A DNA stretch of 64,000 nt from Paractinoplanes atraurantiacus (GCF_900215205.1 NZ_OBDY01000001.1:1298786-1362785), one strand, 5' to 3'. Positions 54,261 to 62,434 are shown, numbered from the stretch's first letter. Numbers and translations: made by a program. The notes: a model not told the origin generated them from the letters alone.

Positions 54261-54938
54261 TCATGCCGTCGCGTGACCGAGGGAGATGGCTTCGATCGCG
54301 GCCATGTCGCGAATCGTCAGTGTCGAGCGGCCGGTCTGGATGACTCCGCGTGCCTTCAACAGGCCGATCGTGTCCTTCGCCGACTCACGCGAGATACCGG
54401 CGATCTCGGCTATGTCGCGTTGACTGAATCGCAGTTGGACGCCGGCCTGAGTGACCTCACCGACCCCCATCGCGTGCAACTCCAGCAAGGACTTCGCGAA
54501 TTTCCGCTCCGCGGCCAGGAATGAGTCGACGTTCTTGCGCGTCGCCTCGGCAAGGCGTTCGTCCAGTGCGTAGATCTGAGCGAGGGCGGCCCGGGGTTGC
54601 TCGACGAGGAACTGCACCCACCGGGCGCCTGAGATATGTAGAGCTTGGACCTCCGTCAGGGCTACCACGCTCGCGGAACGAGGCTTTCGCCGGATCGCCG
54701 CCATCTCGCCCACCATCTGACCGGGCCCGCGGAGATAGACGATCCGGCGAGGGCTTCCGGCCAGCACCTTCACCACGCCCTTGCGAATCAGCAAGGCGTG
54801 ATCGTCCGTCACCTCGCCCTCCCCGATCAGCAGCGTCCCGGCCGGACGACTGATCAGGCCGGTGCCGCTGGCCTCGAGAGAGGTCAGCTCCTCCTTGGTG
54901 AGGGGGGTTTCCAGGTTGAGAGACAACAGATCGACCAT
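54261..54938 (-). CDS. Crp/Fnr-family regulator
   Basis: This 225-residue regulator has a cyclic-nucleotide-binding-type beta-barrel (about 25–125, LIGEGEVTDDHALLIRKGVVKVL, GPGQMVGEMAAI) and a Crp-type winged helix (FSQRDIAEIAGISRESAKDTIGLLKARGVI). The usual cAMP-contact Arg-Ser pair appears shifted (KPRSASV), so the ligand is uncertain. ATG 54938 has a -10 TACCCT 6 nt upstream that lies inside a palindrome, suggesting autoregulation. It leads a three-gene operon. Confidence 0.88.
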   Translation of the reverse strand: MVDLLSLNLETPLTKEELTSLEASGTGLISRPAGTLLIGEGEVTDDHALLIRKGVVKVLAGSPRRIVYLRGPGQMVGEMAAIRRKPRSASVVALTEVQALHISGARWVQFLVEQPRAALAQIYALDERLAEATRKNVDSFLAAERKFAKSLLELHAMGVGEVTQAGVQLRFSQRDIAEIAGISRESAKDTIGLLKARGVIQTGRSTLTIRDMAAIEAISLGHATA

Positions 54939-54944
54939 TAGTTG

Positions 54945-54959
54945 AGGGTATGCGTACCC
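54945..54959 (-). promoter_or_regulatory. -10 element within palindrome GGGTA-TGCG-TACCC
   Basis: The minus-strand -10 TACCCT (54945–54950) ends 6 nt before the Crp-like start and overlaps a perfect 5+5 inverted repeat (54946–54959). Binding there would block RNA polymerase. Confidence 0.5.
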
Positions 54960-55009
54960 ATAACTAGTGGGCAATGACGCCGTCTTCGGATGGTGCACAG
55001 GCCAACAAG

Positions 55010-55651
55010 CTAACGTCGACCTCGGCCGTTCGTGGGAAGCGGCTCCAGGTCACGGTGAGGACTTGCCTGTATCGCGGTGACGCAGACAGTTGCCGCCAAG
55101 GCGAGTTCCCCGAGATTGGCCAGCCATGGGATGCCGGTGGCGGCGGCGATCAGCATGGTCAGGGCGCCCGTCAGCAGCCACGGGGATCGCCGGCGTTTGA
55201 GCAGGAGCACGCCGAAGGCGATCAGGATCAGGATGACGACGATCGCCGGGATCGGCGGGCCGTTCGAGGCGGCGTTCGTGTAGCGGAGCGTGCCCGCGTA
55301 CGTCGCCGGTTCCAGGGCGAGGGTGACGATGTCCGCGTAGATGCCGACGGAAATCAGCAGGCCCGTCACCAGGATGAAGGGGCGCAGGTCGGCCACGCCG
55401 GTCAGGCCCGCCGCGATCAGGACCAGCAACGGCACCAGCAAGGCGTGAGTCACGTAGCGGGGGACCGACAAGGCTTGCAGCGCCGCGCCCGGGCCGATCG
55501 CGGAGCCGAGGGCGATCACGGCGTTGTCCCAGATCAAAGCGCCCACGACCAAGGCCTGCAAGGTGCGCGTCCACTGTGGCGGGAGCCGGAGAACCAGAAC
55601 GAGCAGCACCGTCTCGGCCAGGGCGATCAGTCCGAACACCACGCTCATCAT
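55010..55651 (-). CDS. Integral membrane protein, unknown
   Basis: This 213-residue protein has about six membrane helices (VVFGLIALAETVLLVLVL, ALLVPLLVLIAAGLTGVADL, AIVVILILIAFGVLLL) and a basic C-terminus. No family motif was recognised. It is divergent from the MFS gene with a 63-bp gap and starts with an ATG pair at 55651, without a clear ribosome site. Confidence 0.75.
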   Translation of the reverse strand: MMSVVFGLIALAETVLLVLVLRLPPQWTRTLQALVVGALIWDNAVIALGSAIGPGAALQALSVPRYVTHALLVPLLVLIAAGLTGVADLRPFILVTGLLISVGIYADIVTLALEPATYAGTLRYTNAASNGPPIPAIVVILILIAFGVLLLKRRRSPWLLTGALTMLIAAATGIPWLANLGELALAATVCVTAIQASPHRDLEPLPTNGRGRR

Positions 55652-55702
55652 AAGGGAAACCCCGTTCCGTTAGAGGAAACGAGCGTAGGGACCTTTAACG
55701 TG

Positions 55703-55708
55703 TAAGTT
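55703..55708 (+). promoter_or_regulatory. -10 element (TAAGTT) for the MFS gene
   Basis: TAAGTT ends 6 nt before GTG 55715; no ribosome-binding site is present, so a leaderless start is likely. Confidence 0.45.
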
Positions 55709-55714
55709 CAAGAC

Positions 55715-56899
55715 GTGACCGCTATCGACCTCGATCGCCAGCGCCTCGACCGAGCGAAGTTCGCGGTCGGTTTCACCTTCGCCACCAACGGCCTGGCGTA
55801 CGCCGGATGGCTGGCCCGCGCGCCCGCCGTGCGCGACGGGCTCGATCTGTCACCGGCCGGGTTCGGGCTGCTTCTGTTGTGCCTGTCCGCAGCCGCGATC
55901 TCGGCCATTCCGCTGGCCGGGCCGCTGGTGCAGCGGGTCGGTCCGGCCCGGGCCATTCTCATCGGCAGCACGTCCATGGTTCTCGGGCTGACCGGCCTCG
56001 CCACCGGCACGCTGCTCGGCTCCGTGCCCCTCGCCGGTTTCGGGCTGGTGCTGGCCGGCATGGGCAACAGCACGTGGGACGTCGCCATGAACGTCGAGGC
56101 GGCCGACGTCGAGCGGCGCGTCGGTCGCACCCTCATGCCGCGCTTCCACGCCGGTTTCAGCCTGGGCACTGTGCTCGGCGCCGGCTTCAGCGCCGTCGCG
56201 GCGGCCTCCGGCCTGCCGATCTGGGCGCAGCTCTATCTCACCGCGCTTCTCACGGCTTGCGTCACGACCCCGGTGGTACGCCGATTTCTGCCCCACCAGC
56301 CGTTGCCGGCGGGCCAGAAGCCCGCGATGAGCGTGCGCCAGGCCTGGCGCGAACCCCGTACCGTGCTGATCGGTCTCATCATGCTCGGTTTCGGCTTCAC
56401 CGAGGGCACCGCCAACGACTGGCTGGCGATCGGCCTCGTCGACGGCTACCAGGCCAGTGAGACCGTCGGCGCCGTCGCCTTCGGCGTTTTCGTCACCGCG
56501 ATGACCCTGGGCCGGCTGTTCGGCGGCTACGCCATCGAGCGCTGGGGCCGCGTCCTCACCTTGCGCGTCACCGCCGCCTCGGCCGCCCTGGGCCTGCTCC
56601 TGGTCGTCACCCAGCTCTCGGTGCCGGTCGCCATGGCCGGCGCCCTGCTGTGGGGCGCCGGCGCCTCGCTGGGCTTCCCGATAGGCATGAGCTCAGCCGC
56701 CGACGACCCGGCCCGCGCCGCCATCCGCGTCTCAGTCGCCGGTTCCATCGGATACGGGGCCTTCCTGGCCGGCCCACCCCTCATCGGCCTCCTGGCCGAC
56801 CATGTCGGCGTCCTGCGCGCCGTCCTCTGCGTCTTCGTCGCCCTGGCCATCGGCTTGTTCGCCTCATCCGCCGCCCGCCCACTCAAATCCGCCGAGTAA
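55715..56899 (+). CDS. MFS transporter (FucP/YbjJ-like)
   Basis: This 394-residue transporter has 12 predicted helices, with FTFATNGLAYAGWLARAPAVRD and AGMGNSTWDVAMNVEAADVERR typical of the YbjJ-type MFS group. The substrate is unknown. Its last ~60 codons plus the following ~20 bp recur three more times downstream in decaying copies, so this 3' end is a repeat unit. Confidence 0.92.
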   Translation: MTAIDLDRQRLDRAKFAVGFTFATNGLAYAGWLARAPAVRDGLDLSPAGFGLLLLCLSAAAISAIPLAGPLVQRVGPARAILIGSTSMVLGLTGLATGTLLGSVPLAGFGLVLAGMGNSTWDVAMNVEAADVERRVGRTLMPRFHAGFSLGTVLGAGFSAVAAASGLPIWAQLYLTALLTACVTTPVVRRFLPHQPLPAGQKPAMSVRQAWREPRTVLIGLIMLGFGFTEGTANDWLAIGLVDGYQASETVGAVAFGVFVTAMTLGRLFGGYAIERWGRVLTLRVTAASAALGLLLVVTQLSVPVAMAGALLWGAGASLGFPIGMSSAADDPARAAIRVSVAGSIGYGAFLAGPPLIGLLADHVGVLRAVLCVFVALAIGLFASSAARPLKSAE

Positions 56900-56923
56900 C
56901 CCAGACCGAGACCTGCCCCACTG

Positions 56924-57127
56924 CCCGCCATCCGCGTCTCGATCGCCGGTTCCATCGGGTACGGGGCTTTCTTAGCCGGCCCGCCCCTCATCGGCCTGCT
57001 GGCCGACCATGTCGGCGTCCTGCGCGCGATCCTTCGCGTCTTCGCCGCTCTCGCCATCGGCTTGTTCGCCCTTATCCGCTACCCACTCAAATCCGGTGGC
57101 TGACCCGCACCGAGATCTGCCGCACTG
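56924..57127 (+). pseudogene. Tandem copy 2 of the MFS 3' end
   Basis: This 204-bp segment encodes AIRVSIAGSIGYGAFLAGPP and onward to a stop at 57101–57103 in the same frame as the gene's own end (IRVSVAGSIGYGAFLAGPP). Differences from the gene are largely synonymous until the last residues (FALIRYPLKSGG against FASSAARPLKSAE). There is no start codon or ribosome site. Confidence 0.8.
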
Positions 57128-57341
57128 CCCGCCTGGGCCGCCGTCCGCGTCTCGGTCGCCGGTTCCATCGGGTAGGGGGCTTTCCTTGCCGGGCCGCCCC
57201 CTTGTCGGCCTGCTGGCCGACCACGTGGGTGTTCTGCGCGCGATCCTTTGCGTCTTCGCCGCTCTCGCCATCGGCTTGTTCGCCCTTATCCGCTGCCCAC
57301 TCAAATCCGGTGGCTGACCCGCACCGAGATCTGCCGCACTG
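57128..57341 (+). pseudogene. Tandem copy 3 of the MFS 3' end, decayed
   Basis: This 214-bp unit matches copy 2 but has an in-frame TAG (GGGTAGGGG) and a 1-nt insertion in the C-run after GGGCCG. It also has an extra CTGGGCCGC near its left end, shared only with copy 4. Confidence 0.8.
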
Positions 57342-57549
57342 CCCGCCTGGGCCGCCGTCCGCGTCTCGGTCGACCGGTTCCATCGGGTACGGGGCTTTCC
57401 TTGCCGGGCCGCCCCCTTGTCGGCCTGCTGGCCGACCATGTGGGCGTTCTGCGCGCGATCCTTTGTGTCTTCCGCCGCTCTCGCCATCGGCTTGTTCGCC
57501 TCATTCGCCGCCCACCCAGTCACATCCGGCGAGTAACCCAGATCGATGC
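57342..57549 (+). pseudogene. Tandem copy 4 of the MFS 3' end, decayed
   Basis: This unit shares the copy 3 insertions and has two further 1-nt insertions (GGTCGACCGG, GTCTTCCGCC). Its right end (TCATTCGCCGCCCACCC, CGAGTAACCCAGA) reverts to the sequence of the intact gene's end, so it looks like a mosaic of copy 3 and the original end. Confidence 0.75.
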
Positions 57550-57550
57550 C

Positions 57551-57748
57551 TGCGTCGTGCCCGCCTGCGTCGTGCCCGCCTGCGTCGTGCCCGCCTGCGT
57601 CGTGCCCGCCTGCGTCGTGCCCGCCTGCGTCGTGCCCGCCTGCGTCGTGCCCGCCTGCGTGCCCGCCTGCGTGCCCGCCTGCGTCGTGCCCGCCTGCGTG
57701 CCCGCCTGCGTCGTGCCCGCCTGCGTCGTGCCTGCCGCCGTGCCCGCC
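57551..57748. repeat. 15-bp minisatellite (TGCGTCGTGCCCGCC), ~13 units
   Basis: Seven perfect 15-bp units are followed by a mix of 12-bp (TGCGTGCCCGCC) and 15-bp units. One frame would read CVVPA repeats, but no start, ribosome site or conserved protein is associated. The next ~95 bp (57749–57842) hold degenerate CTGCC/TGCG fragments and nothing else recognised. Confidence 0.9.
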
Positions 57749-57843
57749 TACGCGGGGTGGGCCTATGCCTTGCCTGCCTGCGCTGGGCCTGCCTGCGCCG
57801 GCCCGGGCGATCCGGGGCCAGGCGCGCGCAAAGCGCCGGCGAC

Positions 57844-58057
57844 GCGTAGCCGCAGGTCGTGGTGTCCGCGATGGGGACGCGGTGGGGCGTAGCCGCAGGT
57901 CGTGGTGTCCGCGATGGGATGTGGTGGCGCGTGGCTGCGGGGTGGGATGGCCGCGATGGGGACGCCGTGGCGCGTAGCCGCGGGGCGCGGTTGCCCGCTA
58001 TGAGGTCGTGGTGGCGCGTAGCCACAGGTCGCGGTTGCCCGCTATGAGGACGCGGCC
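57844..58057 (-). repeat. Five ~42-bp tandem copies of the lipoprotein gene's 3' end
   Basis: Units beginning near 57844, 57887, 57928, 57971 and 58014 share GCGTAGCCGCAGGTC and ...GCGATG/GCTATGAGG. The rightmost unit encodes the end of the adjacent gene (IAGNRDLWLRA); the others are degenerate copies, the fourth overlapping the actual stop at 57998. Confidence 0.8.
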
Positions 58058-59251
58058 GTCGCGCAAGGTGGTCACTGCCTGAGGCGGGGCGTCGCCGCAA
58101 CCCAGCTCGCCGCGCCGCCACGGATGGGTGCCGTCGCCCAGCCAGACGACGCCGCAGTAGTCGTCGCGGACTCCCTCGACGTGCGGGCGGGAGTCGTCGA
58201 TCACGCCGGTCGCCACGAGTGTGCCGGACGCGTCGACCGTGACGTCCGTGATCCGGCCCGCGCCCATGCCCGCGGTCGGCCCCGGCTTCCAGTGCAGACC
58301 GTCGGTGCTCGTCAAAACGTACGTCGTGTCCTGCGACCTTTTCTCCGTCCGGTCCACGCCGCCGAACGCCGTCCACCGGCCGCCGCTGTGGACGACGCGG
58401 GTCAGGATCAGCTGTTCGGGCAGGCCGTCGATCGCCGACACCGACCAGGTGCGGCCGCCGTCGGTGGAGCGCCAGGCCCCAGGATGCTGCCAGCCGTATC
58501 CGATCGCCACGACCGTGTCGCCGTCGGCGGCGAGGACCGCCAGGAGCTGCCGGCTCGGCGGGTGCGGGCCGGCGGGTGCGGGCAGGTCCACGCGGTGCAT
58601 CGACCGGCCGCCGTCGTCCGACACCAGCACCGCCGGCGGCGGCCCGGCCGTGTCGACCAGGTCGGCGTTGATGATGATGCGCCCACTGCTCGTACGTACC
58701 ATGCCACCCACCCGGCTGCGGGAGCCCTGCCCCTCGAAGCCGGCCTTCGACAGATCAGCCCGGGCCAATTCTTCCCGCTTGCCGCCCCGGTACCGAGCCA
58801 GGCCGCTGCTGGAAGCCGCGAGGATCGCGCCGCCGGGCTCGACGATCACCGCGTCCGCGCTCACTCCGCCGCCCGCCCACCCGTCGGGACGTTCGCCACT
58901 GTCACGCGGGGCCGAGGGCGCCGGGTCCAGTCGCAGCCGGTCGCATGCCGGCCCGCCCGTCCAGTTCGCGGTCACCGCCCGGTAGCCGTTCTGGTAGTCG
59001 CCGAGGGCCAGCACGCACGACGACAGCGGCACCAACGCGCGCAGGCCGCTGCCCGGCGGCACCCAGTCCGAGCTCGCCGGCCAGTCCACCGCGCCGGCGT
59101 GGCGCTCGAAGCCCAGGTCGGAGGCGGGCACAGTGCCCAGGCCGGCGCGCTCCGGGATCGACTCGGGCCGTGACCGGACACATGAGACTGTCGTCAGCAG
59201 GAGGCCGACTGCGACCAGAGCCCGAACAGCACGAGTCATGCCCACGATCAT
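57998..59251 (-). CDS. Exo-sialidase/BNR-like propeller lipoprotein
   Basis: This 417-residue protein (413 if ATG 59239 is used) has a lipoprotein signal ending LLTTVSC. Propeller-type repeats follow, including Asp-box-like SDDGGRSM, STDGGRTWSV and TSTDGLHWKPG, plus paired Cys (CDRL, YCGVVW, LGCG). It is probably on the outer face of the membrane. No catalytic residues of sialidase were recognised, so it may only bind. Its 3' end belongs to a 42-bp repeat array, and the current stop codon lies within it. Confidence 0.8.
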   Translation of the reverse strand: MIVGMTRAVRALVAVGLLLTTVSCVRSRPESIPERAGLGTVPASDLGFERHAGAVDWPASSDWVPPGSGLRALVPLSSCVLALGDYQNGYRAVTANWTGGPACDRLRLDPAPSAPRDSGERPDGWAGGGVSADAVIVEPGGAILAASSSGLARYRGGKREELARADLSKAGFEGQGSRSRVGGMVRTSSGRIIINADLVDTAGPPPAVLVSDDGGRSMHRVDLPAPAGPHPPSRQLLAVLAADGDTVVAIGYGWQHPGAWRSTDGGRTWSVSAIDGLPEQLILTRVVHSGGRWTAFGGVDRTEKRSQDTTYVLTSTDGLHWKPGPTAGMGAGRITDVTVDASGTLVATGVIDDSRPHVEGVRDDYCGVVWLGDGTHPWRRGELGCGDAPPQAVTTLRDGRVLIAGNRDLWLRATTTS

Positions 59252-59262
59252 GCACGAGGCTC

Positions 59263-59268
59263 TAGGGT
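59263..59268 (+). promoter_or_regulatory. -10 element (TAGGGT) for the SRPBCC gene
   Basis: TAGGGT ends 6 nt before ATG 59275 in the 23-bp gap between divergent genes, so a leaderless mRNA is likely. Confidence 0.5.
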
Positions 59269-59274
59269 CGGGTG

Positions 59275-59685
59275 ATGAGCCAAGACAAGCAGGCTGTCAT
59301 CACGTCCCATGTGGACGCGCCGCCCGAGCGTGTCTGGACCGCCCTGACCGACGCCGACGAGCTCGCCGCCTGGTACTGGCCGGCCGAGCTGCACCCCAAG
59401 GCCTTCTCCGACCCTGTGACGGGTGGCGGGTTCGGCATCGACGCCGACGGCATGGGCTTCGCCGGGCGCTATCTCGAGCTCGACCCGCCGCGGCGCCTGG
59501 TGCAGTCGTGGCGCTGGGCCGGCGACGACCGCGACAGCCGGGTCACCATCGAGCTGACCCCGGCCGGCGCGGGCACCGGCGTGCGCGTCGTTCATTCCGG
59601 GCTTGATGAGGAGACCGCGAGGATGTACGAGGCCGGCTGGTCCAGCTGCCTTGCGCGTCTCACGCCGTACGCAGGAAGTCGGTGA
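59275..59685 (+). CDS. SRPBCC/AHSA1-like protein
   Basis: This 136-residue protein has the AHSA1-type START-related fold: VITSHVDAPPERVWTALTDADELAAWYWP near the start and LVQSWRWAGDDRDSRVTIELTP, GTGVRVVHSGL later. Members bind hydrophobic ligands or assist stress responses. Its last 26 bp overlap the convergent hydrolase gene. Confidence 0.88.
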   Translation: MSQDKQAVITSHVDAPPERVWTALTDADELAAWYWPAELHPKAFSDPVTGGGFGIDADGMGFAGRYLELDPPRRLVQSWRWAGDDRDSRVTIELTPAGAGTGVRVVHSGLDEETARMYEAGWSSCLARLTPYAGSR

Positions 59686-60559
59686 TCAGCCCGGCCAGCA
59701 CGGCCGGCTGTTCCATCACCATCGCGTGCGAGGTGTCCTCGAGCGAGATGTAGCGCGGGTGCCCGGCCGCCTCGGCCTGCTCGACCACGAAGCGGCGGTG
59801 GGCCGCGTAAAGCTCCGCGAACGGCTCCTGCTCGGGCAGGTTGCGGGTCGGCAGCACCAGCAGCTCCGGGCAGGTCGTGCTCGCGTACACCGGCCCCAGG
59901 TCCAGTTCGTTCATCAGCGCGCGCAGCTGTGCCGTGGCGGCCGCGGACGGGCGGGTCGAGGTCTCGCCGCTCTCGTGGACCAGGTTGCGGCGGAAGCCCT
60001 CGATCCAGACCTTCTCGTTGGCGCCCATGTCGCGGGCGGCCATGCGCTGCGCCTCGACGATGTCGGGCAGCTGGTCGGCCTCGATCACCTGGCCCGCCTG
60101 CGCCTCGAGCTGATCGAAGATCGCGTGCAGCCGCTTCAGCTCGGCCGCGGCCTTCGGCGGCTCCATGCCGGGCAGGTGCTCGACGCGGGTGGGCGGCGGG
60201 TTGCCGTCGAGGCTGACCACGCCGGGCGCCTCGGGGTGGCGCTGGCCCCACAGGGCGGCGAGCATGCCGCCGAGCGAGTGCCCGACGACGGCCGGCCGGT
60301 CGAGCTCCATCTGGACGCAGACCGCGGCCAGGTCGCCCAGCGCCGCGTCCCACGTCCACGTGCCCTCACCGGAGCGGCCGTGCCCGCGCAGGTCGACGCT
60401 GATCACCCGGTGGCTCTGGCGCAGCGCGCGGGCCAGGGTGGTCATCTGGGCCAGGTTGCCGCCGGCGCCGTGCAGCAACAGCAGCGGCGGGTCGTCGCCG
60501 CCGAAGTCGCGGACCGCGAGCGGCAGGTCGCCGGCGTCGATCAGGCGGTCGTTAATCAT
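59660..60559 (-). CDS. Alpha/beta hydrolase
   Basis: This 299-residue hydrolase has LLLLHGAGGNLAQM (oxyanion region), DLRGHGRSG, nucleophile elbow GHSLGG and the final His in EDTSHAMVME. A cap domain rich in Ala/Glu lies between. GGAGG precedes ATG 60559, which overlaps the end of the HTH gene by 8 bp, so they are co-translated. The substrate is unknown. Confidence 0.9.
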   Translation of the reverse strand: MINDRLIDAGDLPLAVRDFGGDDPPLLLLHGAGGNLAQMTTLARALRQSHRVISVDLRGHGRSGEGTWTWDAALGDLAAVCVQMELDRPAVVGHSLGGMLAALWGQRHPEAPGVVSLDGNPPPTRVEHLPGMEPPKAAAELKRLHAIFDQLEAQAGQVIEADQLPDIVEAQRMAARDMGANEKVWIEGFRRNLVHESGETSTRPSAAATAQLRALMNELDLGPVYASTTCPELLVLPTRNLPEQEPFAELYAAHRRFVVEQAEAAGHPRYISLEDTSHAMVMEQPAVLAGLITDFLRTA

Positions 60560-61022
60560 GGTGTCCTCCTCGCGGCGCGTCGCCGCGTAGCCGGTCTCGG
60601 ATGGCCGCCGACGGCACGCCGCCGTTCGGATGGCGGGGGAGCCGTCCCCGTTTGACCAGGTCGTGTACCCCTTGCCGGGTGATGCCGAGCATGGCGCCGG
60701 CGGTGGCGTACGACACCGACTCCGCCCCCGGATGCCCGGCCTGCCGCGCCACGGCCCGGCCCAGCGGGGTCGCCCACCACTCGGCCGGCGGGTCGAACGG
60801 CCGGTCGCCCGGGTGGAGCGTCGCGATCAGCCGGGCCGCCGTCATGACGGCCGCCCGCTCGTCGTCGCCGGTGAGTGTGGCGGCCCAGCGCCGTGCCCGT
60901 CCCTGGACGAGGGAGCGCAGGGCGTCGACCGCGTCGTCGCCCTCGAGCAGCACCTCGAGCGGGTCGAGCAGGCGGATGTCGAGCAGCCGCACGATCTGCC
61001 CGGCCAGCTCGTCCTCGCTCAC
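60552..61022 (-). CDS. Helix-turn-helix protein
   Basis: This 156-residue protein ends with a DNA-binding segment (SYATAGAMLGITRQGVHDLVKRGRL, then PSAAIRDRL) that resembles excisionase/MerR-type helices. The first ~100 residues are helical and acidic with a WWATPLG stretch. GTG 61022 has GGGAGG 8 nt upstream; a TTG at 61058 with GGAGGG is an alternative. The overlap with the hydrolase gene suggests it regulates that gene. Confidence 0.75.
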   Translation of the reverse strand: MSEDELAGQIVRLLDIRLLDPLEVLLEGDDAVDALRSLVQGRARRWAATLTGDDERAAVMTAARLIATLHPGDRPFDPPAEWWATPLGRAVARQAGHPGAESVSYATAGAMLGITRQGVHDLVKRGRLPRHPNGGVPSAAIRDRLRGDAPRGGHHD

Positions 61023-61152
61023 GGCGCCATCCTCCCGGGCCTTGACGCCGGGTGTCAAGTTACCCTCCGTACATTAAGGGTGGCTTTGGTGGCCTTTCGC
61101 TGCGCGAGGCGGACCAGTACGGTGTGCCCGGATCACACCGGAAGGATCGCCC

Positions 61153-61710
61153 GTGCGCTCGCGTCTCGTCGTGCTCGGCGCTGTCACGCTGCTCGCGCTC
61201 GCGGCCTGCGACGACAAGCCCGTGGACCAGCCCGCGGCGCTGCCGCCGGTGGAAAAGGCCGAGCAGCTGCCCGCGGCCTCGGCCGGCGGCGCCTGCGCCC
61301 TCTGGGACTACGCCTCCATCCAAGAGGCGATCGGCGTCCGGTTCACCGTGGCCGCGGCCACCAAGGTCGAGTCCACCTCGACGTGCGTGGTGCAGACCGT
61401 CGACGCCACCTATCCGGACCTGACGCTGTCGGTCGTCGGAAGCACCGCGGCCACCGCCGAGCAGTTCCTCGACGACCTCAAGCCGGCCAAGGGCATCAAG
61501 CTCAAGGGCCTGGGCAAGGCCGCCTACCTGCTCAAGACGCCGGCCGGCGGCGGGCACGGCCCGGTCACCGAGATCGGCTGGCTCACCGCGGCGAAGCAGA
61601 TACGCACCCTGCGTTTCACCTTCGCCGCAAACGCGAAGTCCACCGCCGTGACGGCGATGACCAGAGATCTGTTCACCTACGCCAAGGCGATGGACACGAC
61701 GAACGGCTAG
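61153..61710 (+). CDS. Lipoprotein, unknown
   Basis: This 185-residue lipoprotein has the lipobox LAAC after a basic n-region (MRSRLVVLGAVTLL) and an outer domain with a Cys pair (ACALWDYASIQEAIG, TCVVQTVDATYPDLTLSV), a pattern common among actinobacterial DUF3558-like lipoproteins. GTG 61153 has GAAGGA upstream. It converges tightly on ideR. Confidence 0.8.
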   Translation: MRSRLVVLGAVTLLALAACDDKPVDQPAALPPVEKAEQLPAASAGGACALWDYASIQEAIGVRFTVAAATKVESTSTCVVQTVDATYPDLTLSVVGSTAATAEQFLDDLKPAKGIKLKGLGKAAYLLKTPAGGGHGPVTEIGWLTAAKQIRTLRFTFAANAKSTAVTAMTRDLFTYAKAMDTTNG

Positions 61711-61711
61711 G

Positions 61712-62434
61712 TCAGTGCGCCGCGACGAACACGCGCGACGCCACCTCCCGCGGCAGCCGGATCTTGTCGCCGGACCGGTCGATGGTCACCCCGTCGCGCT
61801 CCTGGGCGACCGTCACGGTCGTGCCCGGGTCGATGCCGGCCGCGTGCAGCTGGCGCAGCACGTCGGAGTTCGTCTGCACGCTCTCGCAGATGCGCTGCAC
61901 CACGACGCTGCCGGTCAGGCCCGGGAACGCCAGGTTGCGCTCGCCGGCGCTGACCTGGGCCGCGCTGTCCAGCACGTCCTCGTCCTCCTCGTCCGGGACG
62001 CCGAGCGCCTCGAGGCCGGGGATCGGGTTGCCGTACGGCGAACGGGTCGGCTTGTTGAGAAGCTCGTAGACCTTCTTCTCGACCGAGTCGCTCATCACGT
62101 GCTCCCAGCGGCAGGCCTCCTCGTGGGCCTCCTCGTAGGGCATGCCGATGACATTGACCAGCAGAAGCTCGGCCAGGCGGTGCTTGCGCATCACCGAGAC
62201 GGCCGTGTTGCGGCCCTCGTCGGTCAGCACGAGGTGACGGTCGTTCTCGACGGTCAGCAGGCCGTCGCGCTCCATGCGCGCGACCGTCTGGCTCACCGTG
62301 GGACCGCTCTGGTGCAACCGCTCGGCGATCCGGGCCCGCAGCGGGGGCACACCCTCCTCCTCGAGCTCGAGGATGGTGCGCAAATACATCTCGGTTGTGT
62401 CGACGAGGTCGTGTTTGTGTAGTGACGTCTTCAT
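61712..62434 (-). CDS. ideR: Iron-dependent DtxR/IdeR-type regulator
   Basis: This 240-residue regulator has the DtxR winged helix (LVDTTEMYLRTILELEEEG, IAERLHQSGPTVSQTVARMERDG), metal-site residues in MRKHRLAE and EEACRWEHVM, and a C-terminal SH3-like domain. The Cys in ACRWEH is typical of iron-sensing DtxR/IdeR rather than manganese-sensing MntR. It likely represses iron uptake when iron is plentiful. It is divergent from acuC; the 209-bp gap contains TTGACA at 62542–62547 but no clear partner -10. Confidence 0.9.
   Translation of the reverse strand: MKTSLHKHDLVDTTEMYLRTILELEEEGVPPLRARIAERLHQSGPTVSQTVARMERDGLLTVENDRHLVLTDEGRNTAVSVMRKHRLAELLLVNVIGMPYEEAHEEACRWEHVMSDSVEKKVYELLNKPTRSPYGNPIPGLEALGVPDEEDEDVLDSAAQVSAGERNLAFPGLTGSVVVQRICESVQTNSDVLRQLHAAGIDPGTTVTVAQERDGVTIDRSGDKIRLPREVASRVFVAAH

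Noticed and set aside
57248..57892. Open frame with CVVPA repeats over the minisatellite
   Set aside because: No start signal; it reads through decayed MFS copies in another frame and has no domain.
57551..58057. Possible CRISPR array
   Set aside because: Units are contiguous without unique spacers, and no cas genes are nearby.
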